This document shows, piece by piece, positions 1 through 7,003 of a stretch of 37,408 bases of DNA; the stretch's first letter is position 1; each line of letters opens with the position of its first letter. Both the position numbers and the translations under genes were made by a program. The notes under the pieces are model-generated. The model saw only the letters and a list, made by a program, of their open reading frames with translations. It did no database searches and had not been told where the DNA came from. Source of the DNA: Planctomycetota bacterium (GTDB lineage Bacteria > Planctomycetota > UBA1135 > GCA-002748355). The stretch lies in NCBI GenBank assembly GCA_011321845.1, contig DROQ01000078.1, positions 1-37,408 of the forward strand. Reading direction: 5' to 3'.

Positions 1-343
1 AGAAAAAAGCAGAAAATCCTTCTCTCACCCCCCGACTCTCTCGAACAAAAAAGGCCCTTGCGCGGTCCCCCAAACCTAAGCCATCGAGATTCAAAGTAAG
101 AATCGACTCTCCCCCACCATCTCCCTTCAAATCCCTCCTCAAGGTTTTTCTGTCCCCCAACTGCCTCTTTCCCAGGGTTTTAGCCCTGAGGGACCTCCCC
201 TTTTCCGGCTTTAAAGATTGCCCTTTGATTCCATTAGGAAGAACCGAGGCTTCCTCCTCTCCTCCCCCCTGGTCATGGATAAACCCAAAGGTCCCTATGA
301 GAAGCAGTCCAATGGCAACAATCACAAAGATGATTTTTTTCAT
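1..343 (-). CDS. Partial gene for a membrane-anchored or secreted protein, cut by the window edge
   Basis: I translated the minus strand from the ATG at 343 down to base 1 and found no stop, giving 114 residues that run off the window. The N-terminus MKKIIFVIVAIGLLLIGTFG is a classic signal peptide or single membrane anchor: two lysines followed by a hydrophobic stretch. After it come a glycine/glutamate-rich linker, a basic stretch (about residues 45-80) and a segment reading SILTLNLDGLGLGDRARAFF. That last segment loosely recalls beta-sandwich carboxypeptidase-regulatory-like domains, but the match is too weak to name. GAGGA lies almost against the start codon, so the ribosome site is not decisive. 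GC is visibly lower than in the neighbouring genes. The gene is real by its signal sequence and open frame; its function is unknown. Confidence 0.6.
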   Translation of the reverse strand, partial: MKKIIFVIVAIGLLLIGTFGFIHDQGGGEEEASVLPNGIKGQSLKPEKGRSLRAKTLGKRQLGDRKTLRRDLKGDGGGESILTLNLDGLGLGDRARAFFVRESRGVREGFSAFF

Positions 344-611
344 TTCCTCATACGCTTTTTTTCATTTGATCTGTCCCAAGGGGCTCTTCCTTTGAAATTC
401 TACCTTTTAGCTCGAAACTCCCCCTTTTCGAAAACTCTATGATTTCCGACCAAAAAACACAATTGTTGGCCTGTGAAAGGTGCTCATTTGCTCCATCGAT
501 TTACAAAAAAAGCTAAAGCAAAGCCTTTAAAGATTTCGCGAACCTACGTGCAAAAAAGTGTTTGTGCGAATCCGGAAAACTCATTTTACAACCTATTGCA
601 TCGGTCCTCAA

Positions 612-628
612 AGAGACAGATCGTCTCT
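612..628. repeat. Perfect 6-bp inverted repeat AGAGAC-5-GTCTCT
   Basis: Arms 612-617 and 623-628 are perfectly complementary around the 5-nt centre AGATC. The repeat lies just downstream of the minus-strand -10-like element at 636-641. It would therefore fall at the predicted transcription start, where a repressor operator or a 5' stabilising hairpin would sit. Confidence 0.4.
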
Positions 629-635
629 CGGGTCG

Positions 636-644
636 ATTATAGCA
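636..644 (-). promoter_or_regulatory. Extended -10 promoter element (TGCTATAAT)
   Basis: Read on the minus strand this is TGCTATAAT: a consensus sigma-70 -10 box with the TG of an extended -10. No good -35 is visible 16-18 nt upstream, as expected for extended -10 promoters. It would drive the left-edge gene (start at 343). Confidence 0.4.
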
Positions 645-748
645 ACCCTCTCCCCCTATTCGGGGTCCTTGGAGATTGTGAGAATCCAAAAGAACCCTTT
701 TTCTTTGCAAAACTTTGTCTGACCAACAAGGGATTGCAGGATTGAGGA

Positions 749-1810
749 CTAGTCCAGCAAGCGCTCGGCGGCTGCGGCCGCCTCCTCCGGAAGCAGCTCG
801 GTCATGCACTCGTGGCCCAGGGGGCAGGTCTTGAGATGGCAGGGGCCGCAGGGGAGGTCGTGCCTGAGGATGTAGGCCTTGTCCAGGTTCCGGTTGGTGT
901 AACCGGGGTGGGTGGGGCCCATGAGGACCAGGTGGGGAGTGTCGAAGGCCACTGCGATGTGCCGGGGACCCGAGTCGGTCGTCACCATGAGGGCGGCCCG
1001 GGCGAGCACTGCCTTGAGTTCGGGAAGGGAAAGGACGGGATCCCGAATGACGTGAATGGCTGTCCCCGATGCCCGGCGGATGTGTTCGGACATCTCCTCC
1101 TCCCCTGGGCCGGGGGTGAGCAGGAGCTGCATGCGGGGGAAGCGCTCGGACAGCAGCTCGGCGAGACGGGCCCAGTGGGAGTTGGGCCAGAGCTTGGTGG
1201 GGCCGAAGGCGGCGCCGGGGTTCAGGGCGGCGAAGGGCCGGGTGGGGTCCAGGCCCGCCTCCCATAGGCGCGCCGCTCCCCTCTCCTCCTCCTCGCCCGA
1301 GAGCCGGAGGATGGGCTTGGGGCCGACCCGGGGCATCTCGAACAGATCGCAGAGCCCGAACCAGTAATCGATCATGGGATGGGGCTCACGCCTCGGTCCC
1401 CAGCGTTTCTTGTCTTTGCGTTTCGGAGGCCTCGCCACGAGGCCGTTCGTCATCAGCAGCCGTCGCCCCTGCATATAACCCACACGATGAGGGACCCCTC
1501 CCAGGAGCGCGGCGAGAGCCGTCCGAGGGGAGTTGGGGAAGAGAAAGGCGAGGTCGAATCCGCCTTGGCGCAGGAGTTTGGCCTCGGCCCAGAGCCCCTT
1601 CCAGCCCCGGGCGGAGGGCAGTTCCAGGTAGGAGTCGAAGGACTTGGAGCCCGACATGATGCCCAGGTGCCCCTTCTTGATCCCGCAGACAATTTCGGCG
1701 TCGATCCAATGCGCCCGGATCCTCGCGAAGGCCGGGGTGGCCATGATGACATCCCCCAACCAGTTCGGAGCCCGGACATAGACCTTGCGGATCGCCTTCC
1801 ACTTCTTCAT
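749..1810 (-). CDS. waaF: Lipopolysaccharide heptosyltransferase II-like glycosyltransferase (GT9)
   Basis: A GT9 enzyme expected to transfer a heptose from ADP-heptose to the lipopolysaccharide inner core at the inner face of the cytoplasmic membrane. The N-terminus has the family signature VRAPNWLGDVIMATPAF. The C-terminal half has LNPGAAFGPTKLWP, the nucleotide-sugar motif TTDSGPRHIAVAF, and a cysteine-rich end (CGPCHLKTCPLGHEC) typical of WaaF. The length of 353 aa is normal. I chose the ATG at 1810 because the product then begins close to the conserved motif; an in-frame start at 1885 would add 25 unconserved residues. No proper Shine-Dalgarno is seen, but TAATCT lies 7 nt before this ATG. 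The gene is divergent from the Tex-like gene. The exact acceptor sugar is inference. Confidence 0.88.
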   Translation of the reverse strand: MKKWKAIRKVYVRAPNWLGDVIMATPAFARIRAHWIDAEIVCGIKKGHLGIMSGSKSFDSYLELPSARGWKGLWAEAKLLRQGGFDLAFLFPNSPRTALAALLGGVPHRVGYMQGRRLLMTNGLVARPPKRKDKKRWGPRREPHPMIDYWFGLCDLFEMPRVGPKPILRLSGEEEERGAARLWEAGLDPTRPFAALNPGAAFGPTKLWPNSHWARLAELLSERFPRMQLLLTPGPGEEEMSEHIRRASGTAIHVIRDPVLSLPELKAVLARAALMVTTDSGPRHIAVAFDTPHLVLMGPTHPGYTNRNLDKAYILRHDLPCGPCHLKTCPLGHECMTELLPEEAAAAAERLLD

Positions 1811-1817
1811 CCCTCGA

Positions 1818-1823
1818 AGATTA
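1818..1823 (-). promoter_or_regulatory. Candidate -10 box TAATCT, 7 nt before waaF ATG
   Basis: On the minus strand TAATCT is followed by exactly 7 nt and then the chosen ATG, so transcription would start at about the start codon (leaderless). The -35 region is poor. It is supported mainly because the same geometry recurs at other genes in the window. Confidence 0.3.
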
Positions 1824-2010
1824 GCCTGGAACCTTCCCGAACTCGAACCATCCGGGGAATTCCACGGATTCGAGGCCGAGTTCACGCTCTTTTCGCCAAG
1901 ATGGATCGTCGCAGCGTATTCCCAGGGGGCCAGGGAGTGGCTAAGATCCCTCCTTCAACGATTTCCCGCTTCCACTGCAGCCTCGCCTTTCGAGGAAGAT
2001 CCTCCAAGCA

Positions 2011-5000
2011 ATGGGCTGCTCGCCTCGAAACGACAAGTTTTCCATGGCCCACGACTCGACCAGCATTTCTCCCAACGATTCCTCCAACGAATCTTCTCTC
2101 CAACTTCCCTCCACCGAAGAACGCATCTCTCACAGGCTCTCCCAGGAGTTCGACAGCCCCAGGGAGTCCATGGGGGCCTTCCTCTCCCTGCTGAAGGAGG
2201 GTTGGACCATCCCCTACCTCGCGCGCTTCCGCAAACACGAGCTGGGAGGAATGAACGAGAAGCGGATGTATGAAATCCGCGAGCGTTTCAGGGACATCTC
2301 CCTCCTCGAAGAACGCAAGACCCATCTGGTCGAAAAGGCGAAGAGCCTAGGGATCGCCGATGATCGGCTCGTTGCGCACATCCTGAGCTTCAAGGACATC
2401 GACCTCCTCGACGCGCTGTTCTCCTCCCTCCTGCGCGAGGAGGAAACCGTCGGAGCCAAGGGGCGCCAGGCAGGGCTCCTTCCCCTCGCAGCCAAACTCA
2501 AGTCCAAGGAGACCGAGGAGAACAAGGATCCCCTGGACCTCGCGGCCGAGTTCGTGAACCCAGAGAGCGGTGTCCCCGACGCCAAGACCGCCCTGGAACT
2601 GGCCAAAGGGATCCTGACCGAAGAGGTCCTCCTGGAACCCGGCCTTCTCGAAGAGCTTCTCGGCACCGCCATCGTCCGAGCCAAGAAACTCAGCAAGAAA
2701 AAAGCGCCCAAGGAGTTCGCCCGCTTCGCAAACTATGAGAAACCGGCCTCCCAGGTCTCCTGGAACGATGTCCTCCTCCTCCAAAAAGCCAGCCGAAAGG
2801 GGTTTATCGAACTCTTCTTCGGAGTGCCCGACGAGCGGGCCCATCTCGTCCTGACCAAGCACTTCGTCCCCCACCTCGGAGATCCTGCAAGCCCCCTCCG
2901 CAGTTTCTGGGACGCCCTGCTCCGCGAAGCCTGGGAGAGCCACCTGCGTGGTCCTTTCCTCACGGCCATCCACCGGAGCCTCAAGAACCGAGCGGACGCG
3001 ACCGCGGCTAGGATCTTCTCCCAGACTTACCAACGCATCCTGATGGCCCCCCCCATCCCCGGGACAGTCATCGCGGGGGTCCTCCCCGCGATGCGCAAAC
3101 CCCTCCGCGCCACGGCGATCGACCCCCACGGGAGGATCCTGGGCGCGCAGAGCCTCCAGGCCGCCAAACCCGAGCTTCGCGAGGAGGCGCAAAAGAACTT
3201 CCGCGCATTCTGCGAAGAACACGGCGTCGAGGTGGTCGCCGTGGGTTCGGGGCCCGGTTGCCGCGAGGCCGAGACCTTTTTGATGGAAGCGGTCTTCGGC
3301 ATGGACAAGCGGCCCCAGTTCCTGACGGTCGCGGAGGACGAGGCCGCCGTCCTCGCCCGCAGGGAGTTCAAAGGCGTCGACCTCCCCAAGGCTAAGGCGG
3401 CGATTCTCGCGCGTCGCGTGCAAAACCCCCTCACCGAATGGGGACGCTTCGAGGCTGACAAGGTGCCATTGGGCTATGCCCAGGAAGAGGTCCGGCCCAG
3501 CACTCTCACCCTGATCCTCGACGACGTCCGGGAGCGCGACCTCCACCAGGTCGGTGTGGACCTGAGGACCGCGCCCGTGGGCATCCTCTCCAAAATCAGC
3601 GGTCTGAACCGCGAGAGCGCAAGCGCCATCGCCAAGATGAGAACCTCCCAGGAGGGGATCTCCACTCTGCGCAGCCTCGTCGACTCGGGAATCCTGAGCG
3701 AACAGGACTACGAGCAAGCCGCGCCCTTCGTCCGCCTCGCCGGAGGCGAAGAGCCTCTCGACGCAACGCGCATCCCTCCCTCCCTCTTCGGGATCGTGGA
3801 CCAGATCGCCTCTTCGATCGGGCTCACCAGGGGGCAACTTCTCATGTCGCCGGAGAACCTGACACGGATCCCCAGGGAAGCTTTCGATCGCGAGAATCTC
3901 CCCAAGCCCATCTATGACTTCATCGTTCACGAGCTGCGTAAACCCTTCCAGGATCCTCGGGAGCCCTTCGTCAAGATCGACTTCCCTCCGGACCTGAAGA
4001 GCAGGGAGGACCTGGTCATGGGCCGCGAGGTCAAGGGACGGGTCCTGCGGTTCACGAGCACCGGGGCCATCCTCGACATCGGGGCCGCGCCTGCGGGCTT
4101 TTTGCATCGAAGCCAGATGGCCCGCGAGGTCATCCGCAACCCCTCGCGCTTCTTCCACATCGGGCAGGTGCTGGACGTGCGGATCCTCGACGTCGATCCG
4201 AAGACGGGGGAGATCTGGCTGACCAGGAAGCAGGGGGAGATCCGCAAGATCCAACGCACCCTGGGCGATGTCGCAGCCGGCAAGAAGGGCCCGGGGGCGG
4301 AAGTCGTCTCCCCCGGCAGCGCCCGGAGAGAAGAAGGGCGCGGGCGTTCGCGCGTCGCCTCCGCGGGTGGTTTTGGCCGCAGGGAGGGCGGTGGGCGAGG
4401 TGGTCCCCGCAAGCCCGGTGGGCGTGAGGAACGGGGGAGCCGGAGAGAAGCCTGGGACCGCAGAAGCAGTGGAGGTCGGGGGACGGGCAAACCCCGGGGT
4501 CCGATCACGGTCGAGAGCAAGAACCTCGACGAGGCCATCATCGAGGAACGCGGATTCAAGGGGGAACTCACGAGTTTCAGCGCCTTGGCCGCCCTGCTCA
4601 AAGGAAAGAACGAGAAGGGAGCGGAGGAAAAGACCTCCGACCCCAAAGCTGCCGACTCCAAAGCTACCGACTCCAGGGATCCCGAGACCAAAGCTGCCGG
4701 GACGAAGAGTCCTGCCCCCGGGAAGGAGAGCCCCAAGGGAGAAAAGGTCGCCAACAAGGATGTACCACAGGGCGCAGCCCAGGACGCAGAGTCCAAGAGT
4801 GAATCCCCGGGTGCGAACCCTCCCGAGGCAGGGGGCGCGGCCCCGGGCGCCAATCCTCCACGGGTAGAGGCCAAAGGCGCTACTCTACCTGAGGCAGAGG
4901 GCACGCCCCAGGGTACCACTCCTCCCGAGGCAGAGGGCGCGACCCAGGGCCCCCCCCAAGAAAGGAATTCGGTAGAGAGCGAGGCCGGGGCACAGACCTC

Positions 5001-5097
5001 GGAACAAGGCGCTCCCGAATCGTCCCCCCTGCCTCAAGGTGAAGAAAAGAAGAGCGAGGGAGACCCCGGACCGTTCGGGGATTCCTTCGTGGGTTAG
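2011..5097 (+). CDS. tex: Divergent Tex-family RNA-binding protein with a long disordered tail
   Basis: Tex proteins are cytoplasmic nucleic-acid-binding factors linked to transcription; E. coli YhgF is about 770 aa, this one 1028. In order: Tex N-terminal helical region (about 45-340, including TIPYLARFRKHELGGMNE), a YqgF/RuvC-like region (about 352-480), helix-hairpin-helix region (about 500-580, GVDLRTAPVGILSKISGLN), and an S1 RNA-binding domain (about 667-740). The YqgF motif normally DPGxRTG reads LPAMRKP at 358-364, so the first acidic residue is gone, and SEAGAS is also lost. Residues from about 750 to 1028 are low-complexity: Arg/Gly-rich (about 765-840), then Lys/Asp/Ala and Pro/Glu/Ala/Gly repeats. 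An in-frame ATG at 2044 is an alternative start; neither start has a good ribosome site. The S41 peptidase gene follows after 11 nt. Confidence 0.88.
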   Translation: MGCSPRNDKFSMAHDSTSISPNDSSNESSLQLPSTEERISHRLSQEFDSPRESMGAFLSLLKEGWTIPYLARFRKHELGGMNEKRMYEIRERFRDISLLEERKTHLVEKAKSLGIADDRLVAHILSFKDIDLLDALFSSLLREEETVGAKGRQAGLLPLAAKLKSKETEENKDPLDLAAEFVNPESGVPDAKTALELAKGILTEEVLLEPGLLEELLGTAIVRAKKLSKKKAPKEFARFANYEKPASQVSWNDVLLLQKASRKGFIELFFGVPDERAHLVLTKHFVPHLGDPASPLRSFWDALLREAWESHLRGPFLTAIHRSLKNRADATAARIFSQTYQRILMAPPIPGTVIAGVLPAMRKPLRATAIDPHGRILGAQSLQAAKPELREEAQKNFRAFCEEHGVEVVAVGSGPGCREAETFLMEAVFGMDKRPQFLTVAEDEAAVLARREFKGVDLPKAKAAILARRVQNPLTEWGRFEADKVPLGYAQEEVRPSTLTLILDDVRERDLHQVGVDLRTAPVGILSKISGLNRESASAIAKMRTSQEGISTLRSLVDSGILSEQDYEQAAPFVRLAGGEEPLDATRIPPSLFGIVDQIASSIGLTRGQLLMSPENLTRIPREAFDRENLPKPIYDFIVHELRKPFQDPREPFVKIDFPPDLKSREDLVMGREVKGRVLRFTSTGAILDIGAAPAGFLHRSQMAREVIRNPSRFFHIGQVLDVRILDVDPKTGEIWLTRKQGEIRKIQRTLGDVAAGKKGPGAEVVSPGSARREEGRGRSRVASAGGFGRREGGGRGGPRKPGGREERGSRREAWDRRSSGGRGTGKPRGPITVESKNLDEAIIEERGFKGELTSFSALAALLKGKNEKGAEEKTSDPKAADSKATDSRDPETKAAGTKSPAPGKESPKGEKVANKDVPQGAAQDAESKSESPGANPPEAGGAAPGANPPRVEAKGATLPEAEGTPQGTTPPEAEGATQGPPQERNSVESEAGAQTSEQGAPESSPLPQGEEKKSEGDPGPFGDSFVG

Positions 5098-5108
5098 GTC
5101 CATCTCGA

Positions 5109-6368
5109 ATGAAAGCAAAAAGTCCCCCCCCCTCTATCCTCCTCGCCTTTTTGCTTCCTTCCCTTTGCCTGGGACAGGAAACCCATAGATCCTCCCCGCC
5201 CAAGGTGCCCGCCTGGCGTCTCTGGAGGGAGGACTTAAAACAGATCGAGGAGCAGCTTCCAAAGCTGCACAAGAACGCCTTCTTTCGGATCTCGGAGAAG
5301 GATTGGCGGACCCTCGTGAAGGAGTCCATCGAGCGCATCGGCCCGAAGACGGACATCCCCCACTTCGCCGCGGAGCTGCTCCGGGTCTGCTCGGCCATCG
5401 GGGATGGACACACACAGTTCGCCTGGCCTCAGGTGGGATTCGCCCAGGCTCCTCTTTCCTTCTTTTCTTTCGACGATGGAATCTTCGTCACAGCGTTTCC
5501 CGAGGACAAACCCTTGCTCAAGGGGGCCAAGGTCCTGAGTCTCCAGGGGCTTCCCATCGCAGAGGCCCTGAAAAGACTTCGGCCCTTCATTCCACCGGAG
5601 AACGAGGCCATCTTCCGTTCCCAGTCGGTGCACTTCTTGTCCATCCCCAGCTTGCTGCAAGCCTTTGGGATCGGAGATGACTCCAAGGTGCTCCGGGTGG
5701 GGATCGAAGCCAAGGGGAAAAAGGTCGAGGTCGCCCTCCCCAGCATCCCCTTCCGGCAAAAGCCCAAGGTTCCTTTCGCTTCGTCTTTTTCCAAGGTACC
5801 GGCCTTCATGGGTCCCCGGAAAAAGGATTACTCCTACTCCTTTCTGCAGGGAGGGAGAACTCTTTACTTCATCTACAACCGCTGCCGGAACCCCCGAGCT
5901 TTCGCCAAACTCGTGGCCACCATGCGCAAGGAAATCGGAGAAAAGAAACCCTCCAAGTTCATCCTGGATCTTCGGCGGAACGGTGGTGGGAGTTCCCTCG
6001 TCATCACCCCTCTCTTCGGACAGCTCCGAGTGAACCCCATCCTCAAAAAAGCGAAACGTTACTGCCTCATCAGCCGGAGGACTTTTTCGTCGGCCCTCCT
6101 CAACGCCACCGCGATGAAACAAAAGTATCGCGCAACCCTGGTGGGCGAGCCGACCGGAGGGAAGCCCAACCACTTTGGGGAAGTCCAACCTCTCCGCCTC
6201 AAGAACTCCCGGCTGACGGTGTATTACTCCACCAAGCACTTCAAAAGGGTTCCCGGGGATCCGGACTCTCTTGTCCCCGACGTGAAAATCCCCCTCATCT
6301 CCCGGGAGGTGTTTTCGGGCAAGGACCGTGCCCTCGACTTCTGTCTCCAAGACAAGCTCCAGAGGTAA
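5109..6368 (+). CDS. Secreted S41-family (C-terminal-processing-type) peptidase
   Basis: A 419-aa exported protein. Residues 1-23 form a signal peptide ending in LCLGQ. The C-terminal half carries the S41 fold signature: FILDLRRNGGGSS (about 284-296), RRTFSSAL (323-330) with Ser327/328 at the nucleophile position, and VGEPTGGKPNHFGE (345-358) with the probable general-base lysine in GGK. An N-terminal helical region with CSAIGDGHT (94-102) matches the interdomain segment typical of TSP-type S41 peptidases. No PDZ domain is evident, unlike CtpA. The protein presumably cleaves peptides or protein ends in the periplasm; its substrate is unknown. It starts 11 nt after the Tex-like gene and is probably co-transcribed with it, although no functional link is apparent. 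Confidence 0.82.
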   Translation: MKAKSPPPSILLAFLLPSLCLGQETHRSSPPKVPAWRLWREDLKQIEEQLPKLHKNAFFRISEKDWRTLVKESIERIGPKTDIPHFAAELLRVCSAIGDGHTQFAWPQVGFAQAPLSFFSFDDGIFVTAFPEDKPLLKGAKVLSLQGLPIAEALKRLRPFIPPENEAIFRSQSVHFLSIPSLLQAFGIGDDSKVLRVGIEAKGKKVEVALPSIPFRQKPKVPFASSFSKVPAFMGPRKKDYSYSFLQGGRTLYFIYNRCRNPRAFAKLVATMRKEIGEKKPSKFILDLRRNGGGSSLVITPLFGQLRVNPILKKAKRYCLISRRTFSSALLNATAMKQKYRATLVGEPTGGKPNHFGEVQPLRLKNSRLTVYYSTKHFKRVPGDPDSLVPDVKIPLISREVFSGKDRALDFCLQDKLQR

Positions 6369-6410
6369 CCGGGTAGCTCATGCCCCTGGAATCCGGAAAA
6401 GGGCTGGACC

Positions 6411-6989
6411 GTGACTGAGCCCAAATGGGCGATCCTGATCCTGGCGGGGGGGAGGTCCAGGCGCATGGGCAGGGATAAGACGGGAATTCTGTTTGAGGGG
6501 AAACCCCTGCTCCGTCACCTCGTGGACCGCCTGGGGACCGAGCCCTGGACCCTCTTTGTCGCGGGGGGCGCGCAGGACCATGTCCTCCCCACTCTGCCCG
6601 ACGAGGTCCTTGTCTTTCCCGACCCCGAAGAGGACCAAGGCCCCCTCGCCGCCTTCGCCGGCTTCGCCCCCAAGGCTCCCGCCTTCGACCGCGTCCTCGT
6701 CCTCGCCTGCGACCTCCCCCACTTCGCCAAACCCCATGCCCAGACCCTCCTCCGCCGAAGCGGGACACCCATTCCTGGCGAGGGCGCCCGGGCCTGGGTC
6801 CCGGTGGCGGCCGGGCGAAGGCAGGTGCTGGCAGGGGTTTACACGCCCGAGGCCTTCGCCGTGGCGGCCCGCCTCTTCGACCGGGGCGAACGCAGCTTGC
6901 AGCGGTTTCTGGATGCGATCGAGTTCGAGCTGCTGCCCCAGGAGCAGGAGAAGGCCTTCCTCAACTGGAACCGTCCAGGGGACCTTTAG
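6411..6989 (+). CDS. mobA: Molybdenum cofactor guanylyltransferase (MobA)
   Basis: A cytoplasmic nucleotidyltransferase that joins GMP from GTP to Mo-molybdopterin to give the bis-MGD type cofactor. The N-terminus has the nucleotide-binding loop LAGGRSRRMGRDK. EDQGPLAAFAG follows, then the metal-binding segment VLACDLPHF and a C-terminal FLNWNRPGDL that matches the usual INTPED-like end of the family. The length (192 aa) is typical. The start is GTG, about 8 nt after a weak purine stretch. The gene lies 42 nt after the S41 gene on the same strand and converges on the VWA gene 14 nt away. No other molybdopterin genes are in the window. Related nucleotidyltransferases are possible, but the motifs favour MobA. 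Confidence 0.85.
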   Translation: MTEPKWAILILAGGRSRRMGRDKTGILFEGKPLLRHLVDRLGTEPWTLFVAGGAQDHVLPTLPDEVLVFPDPEEDQGPLAAFAGFAPKAPAFDRVLVLACDLPHFAKPHAQTLLRRSGTPIPGEGARAWVPVAAGRRQVLAGVYTPEAFAVAARLFDRGERSLQRFLDAIEFELLPQEQEKAFLNWNRPGDL

Positions 6990-7003
6990 CTTTCATTTCG
7001 CCT

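Larger units (their letters stand above)
344..748. other. Low-GC intergenic stretch without a convincing gene
   Basis: About 405 bases between the left-edge gene and the end of the heptosyltransferase gene. Short open frames exist on both strands, but none has a recognisable protein signature or a good ribosome site. The stretch is A/T-rich compared with the rest of the window. It holds a perfect inverted repeat (612-628) and a minus-strand extended -10 element (636-644), so it most likely carries the promoter and a leader of roughly 280 nt for the left-edge gene. Confidence 0.5.

Noticed and set aside
218-745. Two short plus-strand frames of 74 and 90 codons in the low-GC left region
   Set aside because: No ribosome site or protein signature; the first lies antisense to the better-supported signal-peptide gene.
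1981-1995. Small hairpin CCTCG-5-CGAGG upstream of the Tex-like gene
   Set aside because: Five-base-pair stems like this are expected by chance in GC-rich DNA and nothing else supports a role.
2347-4254. Antisense open frame of 635 codons over the Tex-like gene
   Set aside because: It is a third-position GC shadow; no signal sequence, motif or ribosome site is seen.
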